From assembly GCF_037026715.1 (NCBI RefSeq), contig NZ_JBANCG010000004.1, positions 248,001 to 312,000 on the forward strand: a DNA stretch of 64,000 nt, given 5' to 3'. Of this stretch, positions 1 to 8,161 are shown in pieces. A program made the position numbers and the translations under genes. Position 1 is the first letter of the stretch. Every line of letters begins with the position of its first letter. Under the pieces are notes generated by a model. That model saw nothing but the letters and a program-made list of their open reading frames with translations. It had not been told where the DNA came from and made no database searches. The stretch is from Breoghania sp037026715 (GTDB taxonomy: Bacteria > Pseudomonadota > Alphaproteobacteria > Rhizobiales > Stappiaceae).

Positions 1-487
1 TCGCACCCACCGTCCGCGCATCGGTTTCCTGTTTCAGGACAGCGACGACCAGCTGTTCTGCCCCACGGTGATCGAGGATGTCTCCTTCGGCCCGCTCAAT
101 ATCGGCCACGAAGCGAAGGACGCCGCCGAGATCGCGCAAGGCGCGCTCGACCGCCTCGGCATCGGCCATCTGGCCGACCGCATCAGCCACAAGCTGTCGG
201 GCGGCGAAAAACGGCTCGTGTGCCTCGCCGGACTGTTTGCGATGAAGCCCGACGTGCTGCTGCTGGACGAGCCCACCAACGGCATCGACGCGGCCAACGG
301 GCAACGCCTGCGCGATGCGCTCAACGGCTATACGGGGGCGATGATGCTCGTTTCGCACGACAGCGCCTTCGTCGCCGAACTGGCGAGCCGGGCGCTGATC
401 CTTGAGGACGGACAGCTGAAGCCCGCCTCCATCCACAGCCACGCCCACACGCACGTTCATCCGCACGTCCACGCGGAAGACGACTAA
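1..487 (+). CDS. ABC transporter ATP-binding protein, nickel/cobalt (NikO/CbiO) type, 3' part only
   Basis: The reading frame is open from base 2, so the gene begins upstream and the Walker A region is missing. Visible are the Q-loop region (FLFQDSDDQLF), the ABC signature LSGGEK, the Walker B stretch VLLLDEPT and the H-loop VSHD. The FQD..DQ context is typical of energy-coupling-factor and cobalt/nickel importer ATPases. The C-terminus is a histidine ladder (SHAHTHVHPHVHAEDD), which points to transition-metal handling. Nickel is the likely cargo by inference, because a NiFe hydrogenase and its nickel chaperones HypA/HypB lie a few kb away. Specificity between Ni and Co cannot be decided from this fragment. 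It is convergent with the HMG-CoA lyase gene. Confidence 0.85.
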   Translation, partial: RTHRPRIGFLFQDSDDQLFCPTVIEDVSFGPLNIGHEAKDAAEIAQGALDRLGIGHLADRISHKLSGGEKRLVCLAGLFAMKPDVLLLDEPTNGIDAANGQRLRDALNGYTGAMMLVSHDSAFVAELASRALILEDGQLKPASIHSHAHTHVHPHVHAEDD

Positions 488-502
488 AGAGCGGCCGCCG
501 AA

Positions 503-531
503 CCTTCGATCCACCCGCAGACTATCGAAGG
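503..531. terminator. Hairpin between convergent genes
   Basis: CCTTCGAT (503-510) and ATCGAAGG (524-531) form a perfect 8-bp stem with a 13-nt loop between the 3' ends of two convergent genes. The right arm overlaps the stop codon of the lyase gene. There is no clear T-run, so a bidirectional terminator role is only plausible. Confidence 0.35.
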
Positions 532-1424
532 CCGCCTCCGCGCAGGGCATTGAAGACGCGGCTCACCGGTGCAATGCCCATCGCGTCCCGGCAATAGGCG
601 GCAGCATCCAGCAGGGCGTCGAGGTCGATACCGGTCGCAAAGCCCTCGCCATGCAGCAGATAGACGATGTCCTCGCTGGCGACGTTGCCGGTTGCCCCGG
701 GCGCGAACGGGCAGCCGCCGAGCCCACCGACCGCGGCATCGACCGTGCGCACGCCGAGCCGCACCGCTTCGCGAACGTTGGCGACGCCCATGCCGTAGGT
801 GTCGTGGAAATGGGCGGCAAGCCGGTCCATCGGCACGTGGGCCGCCACCGCCGCGATAACGGCGGCGATCCGGCGCGGCGTGGCGCGGCCCAGCGTCTCG
901 CCGAGCGAAATCTCGCCGCAGCCCATCTCCGTCAGCGCCCGCGCCACCGGCACGACAGCCTGTGGTGCGACCTCGCCGGAATAGGGGCAGTCGGTGATGG
1001 TGGAGATATAGCCGCGCACATTGATGCCCGCCGCACGCGCCGTCTCTACCAGCGGCGCGAAGCGGTCGAGCGAGGCGGCAACGGTGCAGCCGATGTTCTT
1101 TTGCGCGAACGCATCGCTCGCCGCGGTAAAGACGGCGATGGCGCGTGCGCCTTGCGCGATCGCCTGTTCAAGCCCGCGCGCATTGGCAACGAGCACCATG
1201 TCGCCGGGCTCGGCCCTGGACCCGACCGCGTCCATCACCTCGGCCGTGTCAGCCATGCGCGGCACGTGCTTGGGCGAGACGAAGGAGCCGACCTCCATCC
1301 GCGCCACACCCGCCTTGCGCAACCGCTCGATCAGGCCGATGCGGGCCGACGTCGCAATAGGATGCTTCCATGCCTGGAGGCCGTCGCGGGGGCCGACCTC
1401 CACGAGGGTGACGGCCTCCTTCAT
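522..1424 (-). CDS. mvaB: Hydroxymethylglutaryl-CoA lyase
   Basis: A 300-residue protein that cleaves HMG-CoA to acetoacetate and acetyl-CoA, a TIM-barrel HMGL-like lyase. The N-terminus has the family motif VEVGPRDGLQ. The C-terminal half has HFHDTYGMG (metal-binding histidines) and VGGLGGCPFAPGATGN, which contains the catalytic cysteine loop GGCPFAPGA. The ATG at 1424 overlaps the stop of the HMG-CoA reductase gene as ATGA, which fixes the start. The longer upstream frame is antisense to other coding sequence. With the class II reductase next door it completes conversion of mevalonate to central metabolites, the arrangement known from Pseudomonas mevalonii mvaAB. Confidence 0.93.
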   Translation of the reverse strand: MKEAVTLVEVGPRDGLQAWKHPIATSARIGLIERLRKAGVARMEVGSFVSPKHVPRMADTAEVMDAVGSRAEPGDMVLVANARGLEQAIAQGARAIAVFTAASDAFAQKNIGCTVAASLDRFAPLVETARAAGINVRGYISTITDCPYSGEVAPQAVVPVARALTEMGCGEISLGETLGRATPRRIAAVIAAVAAHVPMDRLAAHFHDTYGMGVANVREAVRLGVRTVDAAVGGLGGCPFAPGATGNVASEDIVYLLHGEGFATGIDLDALLDAAAYCRDAMGIAPVSRVFNALRGGGLR

Positions 1425-2698
1425 TTTTCGGACCGGATGCGCTTGAGGATCTCCTCCGCCAGATCCTGACGGACCTTGCCGAGCGCCTTCAGCTCGGAAG
1501 CCACAAGGTCGATCTCCGCGCCGACCGCGCCCACCATCAGCGCCACGTTCTGCGCGTGCAGCGCCATGTGCCCCTTCTGGATACCGGTCGTCGCCAGCGC
1601 CCGCATGGCGCCGAAATTCTGCGCGAGTCCCACCGAAACGATGATGCGGGCAAGCGCGTCCGCCGTCTTCACGCCGAGGATTTCCAGGTTCGCCTGCGCG
1701 GTCGGATGGATCTTGGTCGCCCCGCCGATGAGGCCGACGGCCATCGGCATTTCCAGGATGCCGACGAGGTTGCCGTCCGCATCGGCCTCCCAACGCGACA
1801 TGGAACGATACCAACCGTCACGCGCGGCAAAGGCGTGGGCGCCGGCCTCGATGGCGCGGGTGTCGTTGCCGGTCGCCAGCACGACCGCCGAGACGCCGTT
1901 CATGATGCCCTTGTTGTGGGTGGCGGCGCGATAGGGATCGGCATCGGCGAAGTGATACGCCGACAGCATGTCGTCGCGCACCTGCTCGCCGCCGATCTCC
2001 TCCACCGGCCACACGGCGCGGGCGCGCACGACGCGGCGGTCGGCGAGGTTCGTCAGGATGCGCAGAAGCGTGCGCGCGCCGGTCCACTCGGTGAGCTTCG
2101 GCGCCAGCGCCTCGGCCATGGAGTTGACCGCGTTGGCGCCCATGGCGTCGCGGGTGTCGACGATGATGTGGACGATGGTCATCGGTCTTTCGTCGGTGTC
2201 GATGACGCGCACGTCGATGTCACGGAAGCCGCCGCCGAACTTCAGCAAGAGCGGATCGGTCTCGTCGCAGATGGTGCGGATCTCGTCGATGCGCTCATAG
2301 ACCTTGAGCCGGACGTTTGCCGGATCGGGTGCGCCGAGCAACTGGATCTGCGCGGCCATGACCGGGCCGGAGGTGGAGGTGACAAAGCCCCCTGTCGACC
2401 GGCAGCGCTTGGCGGAGTTGCACACGGCGGCGATGACGGAGGATTCCTCCGTTGCCATCGGCACCAGCACCTCGCGCCCGTCTACCACCATGTTGGTGGC
2501 GATGCCGACGGGAATGGCCATGGTGGAAATGGCGTTTTCCACCAGACGGTCGGCCAGCTCGATCCGGCCTTCGGCGGCGGCCGTCAGGCTGTCGATGGCG
2601 GCGTTGCCGAGTCCGGCCTGCCGGGAAACGGCCTGAAGGCGCTCGGCCGGGGTCATCTTGTGAAGGCCTTCGATACGGGACGATCGCGCGTCGCTCAT
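1421..2698 (-). CDS. mvaA: Hydroxymethylglutaryl-CoA reductase, class II (degradative)
   Basis: A 425-residue class II HMG-CoA reductase. In catabolic organisms this enzyme oxidises mevalonate to HMG-CoA with NAD+. Recognisable segments are ENAISTMAIPVGIATN, the active-site region TEESSVIAAVCNSAK, the cofactor-site stretch DAMGANAVNSMAE, and the catalytic-histidine motif GHMALHAQN near the C-terminus. Length fits class II and it lacks the membrane domain of class I. It lies between the TRAP transporter genes and the lyase, overlapping the lyase start by 4 bp. This context says the enzyme runs in the degradative direction, although assimilation of HMG-CoA cannot be excluded from sequence. Confidence 0.94.
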   Translation of the reverse strand: MSDARSSRIEGLHKMTPAERLQAVSRQAGLGNAAIDSLTAAAEGRIELADRLVENAISTMAIPVGIATNMVVDGREVLVPMATEESSVIAAVCNSAKRCRSTGGFVTSTSGPVMAAQIQLLGAPDPANVRLKVYERIDEIRTICDETDPLLLKFGGGFRDIDVRVIDTDERPMTIVHIIVDTRDAMGANAVNSMAEALAPKLTEWTGARTLLRILTNLADRRVVRARAVWPVEEIGGEQVRDDMLSAYHFADADPYRAATHNKGIMNGVSAVVLATGNDTRAIEAGAHAFAARDGWYRSMSRWEADADGNLVGILEMPMAVGLIGGATKIHPTAQANLEILGVKTADALARIIVSVGLAQNFGAMRALATTGIQKGHMALHAQNVALMVGAVGAEIDLVASELKALGKVRQDLAEEILKRIRSEK

Positions 2699-2722
2699 CG
2701 TGTGTTTTCCGCTTTCTTGTCG

Positions 2723-4036
2723 CTACTTGATCATGGAGTGGGGAAGCCAGAGCACCAGCTCCGGGAAGGCCGCACAGATGAGGATCCCCAGCGCCTGCAG
2801 CGCCATGAAAGGGATGATGGCGCGGTAGACGGTACCCATGCCGATGCCGGGGGGCAGGACGCCCTTCATGTAGAAGAGCGTGTAGCCGAAGGGCGGGGAG
2901 ATGTAGGCCATCTGCGCCGACACCAGGAACAGGATGCCGAACCACAGACGGTCGAAGTGCAGGAAATCGATCACCGGCAGGAACACCGGCACGCAAAGAA
3001 GGATGATGCCGATCTCGTCGAGGAACATGCCGAGGAAGAACAGGATCGCCAGCATCACCGCCAGCACGACCCAGCGGTTGGCGTCGAGATGCTCGATGAA
3101 ACCCAGCAGGAAATCCGCACCGCCTGTGCCGGTGAAGATCGCGACGAAGGCGCGTGCGCCGATGGTGATCCAGAGGATCATCGTCGTCACCTTGACCACG
3201 TCGAGTGCCACGCCCTCGATGAGCTTCCACCCCAGATGCCGCTCTATTGCCGCGGAGACGAAGGCGAGCGCCACGCCGACGGCGGCGGCCTCCGTTGGCG
3301 TGGCGACGCCGTTGTAGATGGTGCCCAGCACGCCGAGGATGATGAACATCGGCAGGATCAGCGACTTCAGCGCCGCGATGCGCATGGCCCAGGTGACGGT
3401 CTCGTCTTCCGGCGGACGCGGAGCCACCGAGGGATTGAGCGCCGCGCGCAGCACGATGTAGCCGATATAGAGCGAGGCGAGCAGCAGCCCCGGAACGACG
3501 CCGGCGATGAACATCTGGCCGATGGAGGCCTGCGCGGTTACCGCATAGACGATGGTGATGACGGAGGGTGGGATGAGGATGCCGAGCGTGCCGCCGGCGC
3601 AGATGGTGCCGATGGCCAGTTCCGGCTGATAGCCGCGCTTCAGCATCGAGGGCAGCGCCAGCAACCCCATGGCGGCGACCGCCGCGCCGACGATGCCGGT
3701 CATGGCGGCGATGATGGTGCAGATGGCGATGGTGCCGACTGCAAGCCCGCCGGGAAGCCGCCGCGACCACAGCTCCATCGCGTTGTAGAGGCTTTCGATC
3801 ACGCCGGAGCGCTGCAGCACGCTCGCCATCATCACATAGAGCGGGATCGCCAGCAGCGATTCCGAGTGCATCGTGTCGAAGAGGTTGAGCACCGTGACGG
3901 TCAGCGCCGCCTCGCCCCACAGCGTGATCGTGAAGAGAAGCGCCAGCGCGCCAAGGGTGAAGGCGAGCGGCACGCCGGTCAGGAGCAGGCCGACAAGGCT
4001 CGCGAACATGATGGCGAGAACGAATTCCGATCCCAT
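2723..4036 (-). CDS. dctM: TRAP transporter large permease subunit (DctM family)
   Basis: A 437-residue hydrophobic protein with about a dozen predicted membrane helices, the usual size for the large TRAP subunit. It begins MGSEFVLAIMFASLVGLLLTG. It carries glycine/proline-rich motifs typical of DctM, for example GGTLGILIPPSV in the middle, GVATPTEAAAVGV and FLDEIGIILLCVPVFLP. The ATG at 4036 shares a base with the stop of the small-subunit gene (TGATG). It moves an organic acid by Na+ symport together with DctQ and the periplasmic DctP. The adjacent mevalonate genes suggest mevalonate as the ligand; this is inference. Confidence 0.94.
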   Translation of the reverse strand: MGSEFVLAIMFASLVGLLLTGVPLAFTLGALALLFTITLWGEAALTVTVLNLFDTMHSESLLAIPLYVMMASVLQRSGVIESLYNAMELWSRRLPGGLAVGTIAICTIIAAMTGIVGAAVAAMGLLALPSMLKRGYQPELAIGTICAGGTLGILIPPSVITIVYAVTAQASIGQMFIAGVVPGLLLASLYIGYIVLRAALNPSVAPRPPEDETVTWAMRIAALKSLILPMFIILGVLGTIYNGVATPTEAAAVGVALAFVSAAIERHLGWKLIEGVALDVVKVTTMILWITIGARAFVAIFTGTGGADFLLGFIEHLDANRWVVLAVMLAILFFLGMFLDEIGIILLCVPVFLPVIDFLHFDRLWFGILFLVSAQMAYISPPFGYTLFYMKGVLPPGIGMGTVYRAIIPFMALQALGILICAAFPELVLWLPHSMIK

Positions 4037-4557
4037 CACAGCGCCTCCCCTTGCGAGGGCGCGCGCAACGCGGCGACGATCTCCACCAGCGCCTGCGCCA
4101 GCAGCATGGCGAAGGCGAAGGGCACGATGAACTTCATCCACCAGATCGGCGGGTTCCAGGCGGAAAAGCTGGTCTCGCCGAGCTCCCAGGCGTTGACCGC
4201 CAGCGGCCAGCTCACCTTGGCGAAGACGGCGGCGAAGACGGCGACGACGAGGAAGGAGAAGATCTCCAGCGCCTTTTTCGGCAGGCCGCTCGCTTTCTCG
4301 CTGAGGATATCGACGGCGACATGCCCGCGCAGATGCAGGAGATAGGGGCCGGCCAGCATGAAGTGCGGCCCGAATACGAGCGTGCTCGCCTCCATGGCCC
4401 AGACCGTCGGCGCGTCGAAGACGTAGCGGGCGACGACCTCGTAGAGCAGCATGGGAACGACGGCGAAGATGATGGCGGCCGCAAAGGCGAAGAGCAGCCG
4501 GTTGAGGCCGGTGATGAAGGCGCAGATTGCGTGCATGAAGAGGCCGGAATGCCGCAT
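4036..4557 (-). CDS. dctQ: TRAP transporter small permease subunit (DctQ family)
   Basis: A 173-residue membrane protein with four predicted helices, the normal DctQ size. It has the family's central sequence VARYVFDAPTVWAMEAS followed by GPHFMLAGPYLLHLRGHVAVDI, and a C-terminal PPIWWMKFIVPFAFAMLL segment. The gene is followed without a gap by dctM and preceded by an 80-bp spacer with a strong hairpin after dctP. It anchors and assists the large permease in the cytoplasmic membrane. Confidence 0.92.
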   Translation of the reverse strand: MRHSGLFMHAICAFITGLNRLLFAFAAAIIFAVVPMLLYEVVARYVFDAPTVWAMEASTLVFGPHFMLAGPYLLHLRGHVAVDILSEKASGLPKKALEIFSFLVVAVFAAVFAKVSWPLAVNAWELGETSFSAWNPPIWWMKFIVPFAFAMLLAQALVEIVAALRAPSQGEAL

Positions 4558-4583
4558 GTTTCGCGGATGAGACGGAACGCGCG

Positions 4584-4613
4584 CCCCGTCCGGCGCGTGT
4601 CTGCCGGACGGGG
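4584..4613 (-). terminator. Hairpin between dctP and dctQ
   Basis: CCCCGTCCGGC (4584-4594) and GCCGGACGGGG (4603-4613) form a perfect 11-bp GC stem with an 8-nt loop, just downstream of dctP in the direction of transcription. Such hairpins often stabilise the binding-protein message or partly terminate so that the binding protein is made in excess of the permease. There is no T-run, so attenuation or stabilisation is more likely than full termination. Confidence 0.55.
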
Positions 4614-4636
4614 TGTCTGCCCTCGGGAGGAGCGCT

Positions 4637-5689
4637 CTAGAGCAGGCCGAGCGACTGCATGAAGGCGATCTGGCTGTCGACGATCTTCGTCGCCAGCGGA
4701 TCGTTCTTGGTCGCCTTCTTCCACGACGCGACCGCCTTGGTGCGATGTGCGGCGACGTCGGCCGGATCGAGGCGGATCACCTGAACGCCGGCTTCGGCAT
4801 ACTTGCCCAGCACTTCGGTGTTCTGCACGAGGATGTGCTGGCGCAGCGAACCGGAAATTTCGCGGGCGGCGACCGCCAGCGCGGCCTTGTAGGCCTCCGG
4901 CAACGCGTCGTAGGCGGCCTTGTTGGCGACGTAGCTCGTCGCCGTCGTCGGCTGGTGGACGCCCGGCAGGATGATGAACTTCGCCACTTCCGCGAGCCCC
5001 GCCTCGTAATTGGCGGTGAGATCACCACGATCGGCGAAGTCGATCAGGCCCTTCTCCAGCCCCGAATAGACTTCGGCCGTCGCCATCGGCGTCACCGCGA
5101 CGCCGAGATCGCCCATCACGGCGGAGGCGAGGCCGACGAAGCGGCCCTTCTTGCCGGCCATGTCGGCGATGCTCTCGATCTTCACCGTCGAGTGCATCGG
5201 CTCCTCGCCGTAGACGGTCGGCGCGATGTAGAAGAGGCCCGCCTTGGCGTAGGCCTCGCGGGCCATGTCGAGGCCGCCCAGTTCGTAGAACCAGGCCTCG
5301 TACTGGTCCGGCTCCGGGAAGCCGAAGGGGATGGTCGACGTGAAGGCGAAGGCCGGGATCTTGCCGGCCTCGTAGCCGTCGAAGGTCTTCATCATCTGGA
5401 AGGCGCCGGAACGCACGGCGTCGAAGGCCTGGTTTGCCGGAACGATCTGGCCGGCGGAAAAGAGACTGATGTCGAAATTGCCTTCGGTAAGCTCGGCGAC
5501 GCGGGCGACGAACTTCTTTTCGTAGTCGTAAGGGGTGGTGCCACCGTCCCACAGCGCCTGCATGCGCCACTGGACCTTCTCCGCGGCCTTCGCCACACCC
5601 GGCATCGCAAGCGCCGCAGCACCCCCCGCTGCCGCCACTCCACCCAGCGTTGACGCGGTCAGAAACCGGCGCCTGTTCACGTCCGTCAT
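4637..5689 (-). CDS. dctP: TRAP transporter substrate-binding protein (DctP family)
   Basis: A 350-residue periplasmic ligand-binding protein. The N-terminus has a twin-arginine signal (NRRRFLTAS followed by an Ala/Gly-rich core and GVAKA), so export is probably by Tat. Family landmarks include FVGLASAVMGDLGVAV and the DctP-type region YSGLEKGLIDFADRGD. The start at 5689 is chosen because it is preceded by GGAGGACGAAC and gives a clean signal peptide; an in-frame start 10 codons upstream lacks this. It is the first gene of a dctPQM-mvaAB array divergent from a MocR regulator. The ligand is inferred to be mevalonate from context. Confidence 0.92.
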   Translation of the reverse strand: MTDVNRRRFLTASTLGGVAAAGGAAALAMPGVAKAAEKVQWRMQALWDGGTTPYDYEKKFVARVAELTEGNFDISLFSAGQIVPANQAFDAVRSGAFQMMKTFDGYEAGKIPAFAFTSTIPFGFPEPDQYEAWFYELGGLDMAREAYAKAGLFYIAPTVYGEEPMHSTVKIESIADMAGKKGRFVGLASAVMGDLGVAVTPMATAEVYSGLEKGLIDFADRGDLTANYEAGLAEVAKFIILPGVHQPTTATSYVANKAAYDALPEAYKAALAVAAREISGSLRQHILVQNTEVLGKYAEAGVQVIRLDPADVAAHRTKAVASWKKATKNDPLATKIVDSQIAFMQSLGLL

Positions 5690-5760
5690 GTTCGTCCTCC
5701 CAAACGGCTCAACATGCACAGTGTGTTTGTCGTTGCGGGCAAAGTGTCATAAAATAAACT

Positions 5761-5826
5761 GGGACAATCAAGGGACAGTTACGGTCGATTTCGGCAGGAC
5801 TGTCCCAATAAATTGGGTGGGACAGT
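5761..5826. promoter_or_regulatory. Four-copy GGGACAGT operator array between dctP and the MocR gene
   Basis: The octamer GGGACAAT (5761-5768) is followed one helical turn later by GGGACAGT (5772-5779). The inverse ACTGTCCC lies at 5799-5806 and a further GGGACAGT at 5819-5826. The first pair is a direct repeat spaced 11 bp and the second an inverted pair spaced 20 bp. MocR/GabR-type regulators typically bind spaced repeats in divergent promoters, so this is the probable autoregulatory and dctP operator. The last copy falls inside the reading frame if the TTG at 5813 is the true start. Confidence 0.6.
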
Positions 5827-7294
5827 CATAACAGAACAGACCTGGAACCGCAGCCTCAACGTCAATCTCGATGCGGCGCAAGTCAAACGCGCAGAGAACG
5901 ACACAGGCCGGGTCACGCGCGCGGGACGGATCGTCGAGCATGTCGCCGGACTTCTGTTTGCCGGCGCCTACAAGCCGGGTGAGCGGCTGCCCTCGGTGCG
6001 CCAGGCCGCGCGCGAGCAGGGCGTCTCCAAGAACACCATGGCGGAGGCCTATGACCGGCTGGTCGCGCAAGGGCTTCTGGAGGCGCGGCCGGGGTCCGGC
6101 TACTACGTTGCCCAGTTCCAGCTGAGGCGCCCGACGCAGCCCGCTCCCCACGTCGTCTCCGCCATCGACGTGGTCTCGCTTCTGCGCGAGCAGCTCGACC
6201 GGCATTACGAGGTGCGCCCCGGCGACGGCCGTCCGCCCTCCTCCTGGACGGAAGGATCGGAACTCAGGCGCTATTTCTCAAGCTTCAAGACCGGCGATAT
6301 CGCGGACGTGGAGTTCGGCTACGGCAGCGGCTGGGGCTACGGCCCGCTGCGCGACCGGGTGCGGATGACGCTGCTGGAACGCTCCATCGCGGTGGAGCCG
6401 GACGGGCTGCTGCTCACCAGCGGCGCCAACCACGGGCTGGACCTGATCATCCGCCACCTGATCGAGCCGGGCGACACCGTATTTGTAGACGATCCGGGCT
6501 ACTATCCGCTGTTTGCCAAGCTGACGCTCGCCAAGGCACGGATGATCGGCATCCGCCGCGGACCGGACGGCCCGGATCTGGAGGATCTTTCCGCCAAGCT
6601 GGCGCTGCACCGACCGAAGATCTTCTTCACCCAGTCGCTCGCCCACAACCCGACCGGCAGCACGCTCTCGCCCGCCGTCGCCTTCGGGCTGATGCGGCTC
6701 GCCGAGCATCGAGGCTTCCTGATCGTGGAGAACGACGCGCTCGCCGACATCGTGCCGCCGACGCTGCCGCGCCTTGCCGCCCTCGACCAGCTCAACCGCG
6801 TGCTCTATGTCGGTACCTTCTCCAAGACGTTGTCGGCGAGCCTGCGCTGCGGCTACATCGCCGGACAGCCGTCTATCGTCTCCTCGCTGTCGAACCTGAA
6901 AATGCTGACGATGGTGGCGAGTTCAGACTACGTCGAGCGCTTCGTCTTCAATCTCATTCAGGGCGGCCAGTACCTGCGCCACCTGCGCCGGCTGAAAGCC
7001 CGGGTGGAGGAGGCGCACAAGGCCTCCAAGGCCGAAATGGAGGCCGCCGGCCTCACGGTGCGCCCGACGGTGACGCCAGGGTTCTATTTGTGGGCCGAAT
7101 TTCCCGATCACGACGATGAACTCGGCATCTGTCGGGAGGCGGCGGAACAGGGCATATTCCTGGCACCGGGCCAGGTCTTCACGCCCGACCGCAAGGCGCG
7201 CGGTCCGGCGGCCATCCGGGTCAACGTGGCCTACGGCACCCACCCGCGCTTCATCGATTTCCTGCGCCGGAAAACCGGCGAACCGCCCCGCTGA
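5813..7294 (+). CDS. MocR/GabR-family transcriptional regulator (GntR HTH fused to aminotransferase domain)
   Basis: A 493-residue regulator. Residues about 35-100 form a GntR winged helix (PSVRQAAREQGVSKNTMAEAYDRL, ending RPGSGYYV). Residues about 130-480 form a fold-type I aminotransferase domain with the PLP-binding lysine in GTFSKTLSASLRCGY (Lys338). The only start near the HTH is TTG at 5813; no ATG or GTG lies between it and the HTH, so the start is uncertain by a few codons. It is divergent from dctP, with repeated operators between them. It probably controls the mevalonate uptake and catabolism genes. An aminated ligand or a PLP adduct is usual for the family, which would be odd for a mevalonate regulator, so its effector is unknown. 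Confidence 0.88.
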   Translation: MGGTVITEQTWNRSLNVNLDAAQVKRAENDTGRVTRAGRIVEHVAGLLFAGAYKPGERLPSVRQAAREQGVSKNTMAEAYDRLVAQGLLEARPGSGYYVAQFQLRRPTQPAPHVVSAIDVVSLLREQLDRHYEVRPGDGRPPSSWTEGSELRRYFSSFKTGDIADVEFGYGSGWGYGPLRDRVRMTLLERSIAVEPDGLLLTSGANHGLDLIIRHLIEPGDTVFVDDPGYYPLFAKLTLAKARMIGIRRGPDGPDLEDLSAKLALHRPKIFFTQSLAHNPTGSTLSPAVAFGLMRLAEHRGFLIVENDALADIVPPTLPRLAALDQLNRVLYVGTFSKTLSASLRCGYIAGQPSIVSSLSNLKMLTMVASSDYVERFVFNLIQGGQYLRHLRRLKARVEEAHKASKAEMEAAGLTVRPTVTPGFYLWAEFPDHDDELGICREAAEQGIFLAPGQVFTPDRKARGPAAIRVNVAYGTHPRFIDFLRRKTGEPPR

Positions 7295-7341
7295 CACACA
7301 TACCGCATTTTCTCGAAAGGCAAGCTGAAAGGCAAAGACCC

Positions 7342-7737
7342 ATGAAGATCATCCGTTCCGGCACCACGCCATCCTCCAAGGGTCCCGAAGACTGGTTCAC
7401 CGGTACGGTGCGCATCGATCCGCTGTTTTCCGCAGAAGCGCCCGGCCGCACCCAGGGCGTTCACGTCACTTTCGAGCCCGGCGCGCGCACCGCATGGCAC
7501 ACGCATCCGGCCGGCCAGACGCTGATCGTCACCTTCGGGCGCGGCCGCGTGCAGCGCGCGGGCGGTCCTGTGGAGGAGATCTCGCAGGGCGACGTGGTCT
7601 GGTTTCCGGCCGGCGAGAAGCACTGGCACGGGGCAGCAGCCGACACCGCGATGAGCCACATCGCCATTCAGGAAAGCATAGACGGCTCAGCCGTGACCTG
7701 GATGGAAAAGGTCTCCGATGAGGATTACGCGGGCTGA
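7342..7737 (+). CDS. Small cupin-domain protein
   Basis: A 131-residue single-domain cupin. Motif 1 is HTHPAGQTLIV and motif 2 is GDVVWFPAGEKHWHGA, which supply the usual histidine/glutamate metal ligands. It resembles the mandelonitrile-lyase-like/carboxymuconolactone-associated cupins, but substrate and reaction are unknown. The ATG at 7342 is preceded by AAAGGCAAGCTGAAAGGC. It lies 47 bp after the MocR gene on the same strand and may be co-transcribed. It is convergent with hypA, with a gap of only 13 bp. Confidence 0.8.
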   Translation: MKIIRSGTTPSSKGPEDWFTGTVRIDPLFSAEAPGRTQGVHVTFEPGARTAWHTHPAGQTLIVTFGRGRVQRAGGPVEEISQGDVVWFPAGEKHWHGAAADTAMSHIAIQESIDGSAVTWMEKVSDEDYAG

Positions 7738-7750
7738 GGCCGGTTCCAGC

Positions 7751-8119
7751 TCACTGCCCTGCCGCCGCAGCCGGTTCGCGCGTGCCGTCGAAGCTCGCCA
7801 GATGGAGCTCACGGCCGCGCGTGATGTCGATCTGCCCGCCGCCGCAGTGCGGACAGCGCAGGGTGTAGTCGGGGATATCGAACTCCTCACCGCAATCCCG
7901 GCAGCAACCGGCGGGCGCGACGGCCTCGATGTCGAGCTCCGCGCCCTCTGCCACGGTGTCCTCGGCCAGGATCTCGAAGCATCCGCGAAGCTGGCGCAGA
8001 TCGAGCCCGCGCAGCCGCCCGACCACCATGCGCACGCGGGTGACGCGCGCGATGCCGCCCGCCTTCGCGTGCTCCAAGATGAGCCGCATCAGGCTGTCCA
8101 TGACCGAGAATTCATGCAT
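7751..8119 (-). CDS. hypA: Hydrogenase nickel incorporation protein HypA
   Basis: A 122-residue nickel chaperone for NiFe-hydrogenase maturation. The N-terminal Met-His-Glu (MHEFSVMDSL) is the canonical nickel site and sets the start at 8119. The zinc site is formed by CRDC and CPHC in the C-terminal half. It lies 42 bp after hypB and is the last gene of the 23-kb minus-strand array, which encodes a NiFe hydrogenase. HypC, D, E and F are not in the window and must be supplied from elsewhere. Confidence 0.95.
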   Translation of the reverse strand: MHEFSVMDSLMRLILEHAKAGGIARVTRVRMVVGRLRGLDLRQLRGCFEILAEDTVAEGAELDIEAVAPAGCCRDCGEEFDIPDYTLRCPHCGGGQIDITRGRELHLASFDGTREPAAAAGQ

Positions 8120-8161
8120 GGCAGCGGCCGCAGACGGCGGAACCACGCCACGGATAGGAGG

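Noticed and set aside
1556..4345. 929-codon plus-strand open frame opposite mvaA and dctM
   Set aside because: Shadow of two well-supported genes. The translation is low-complexity and has no start site.
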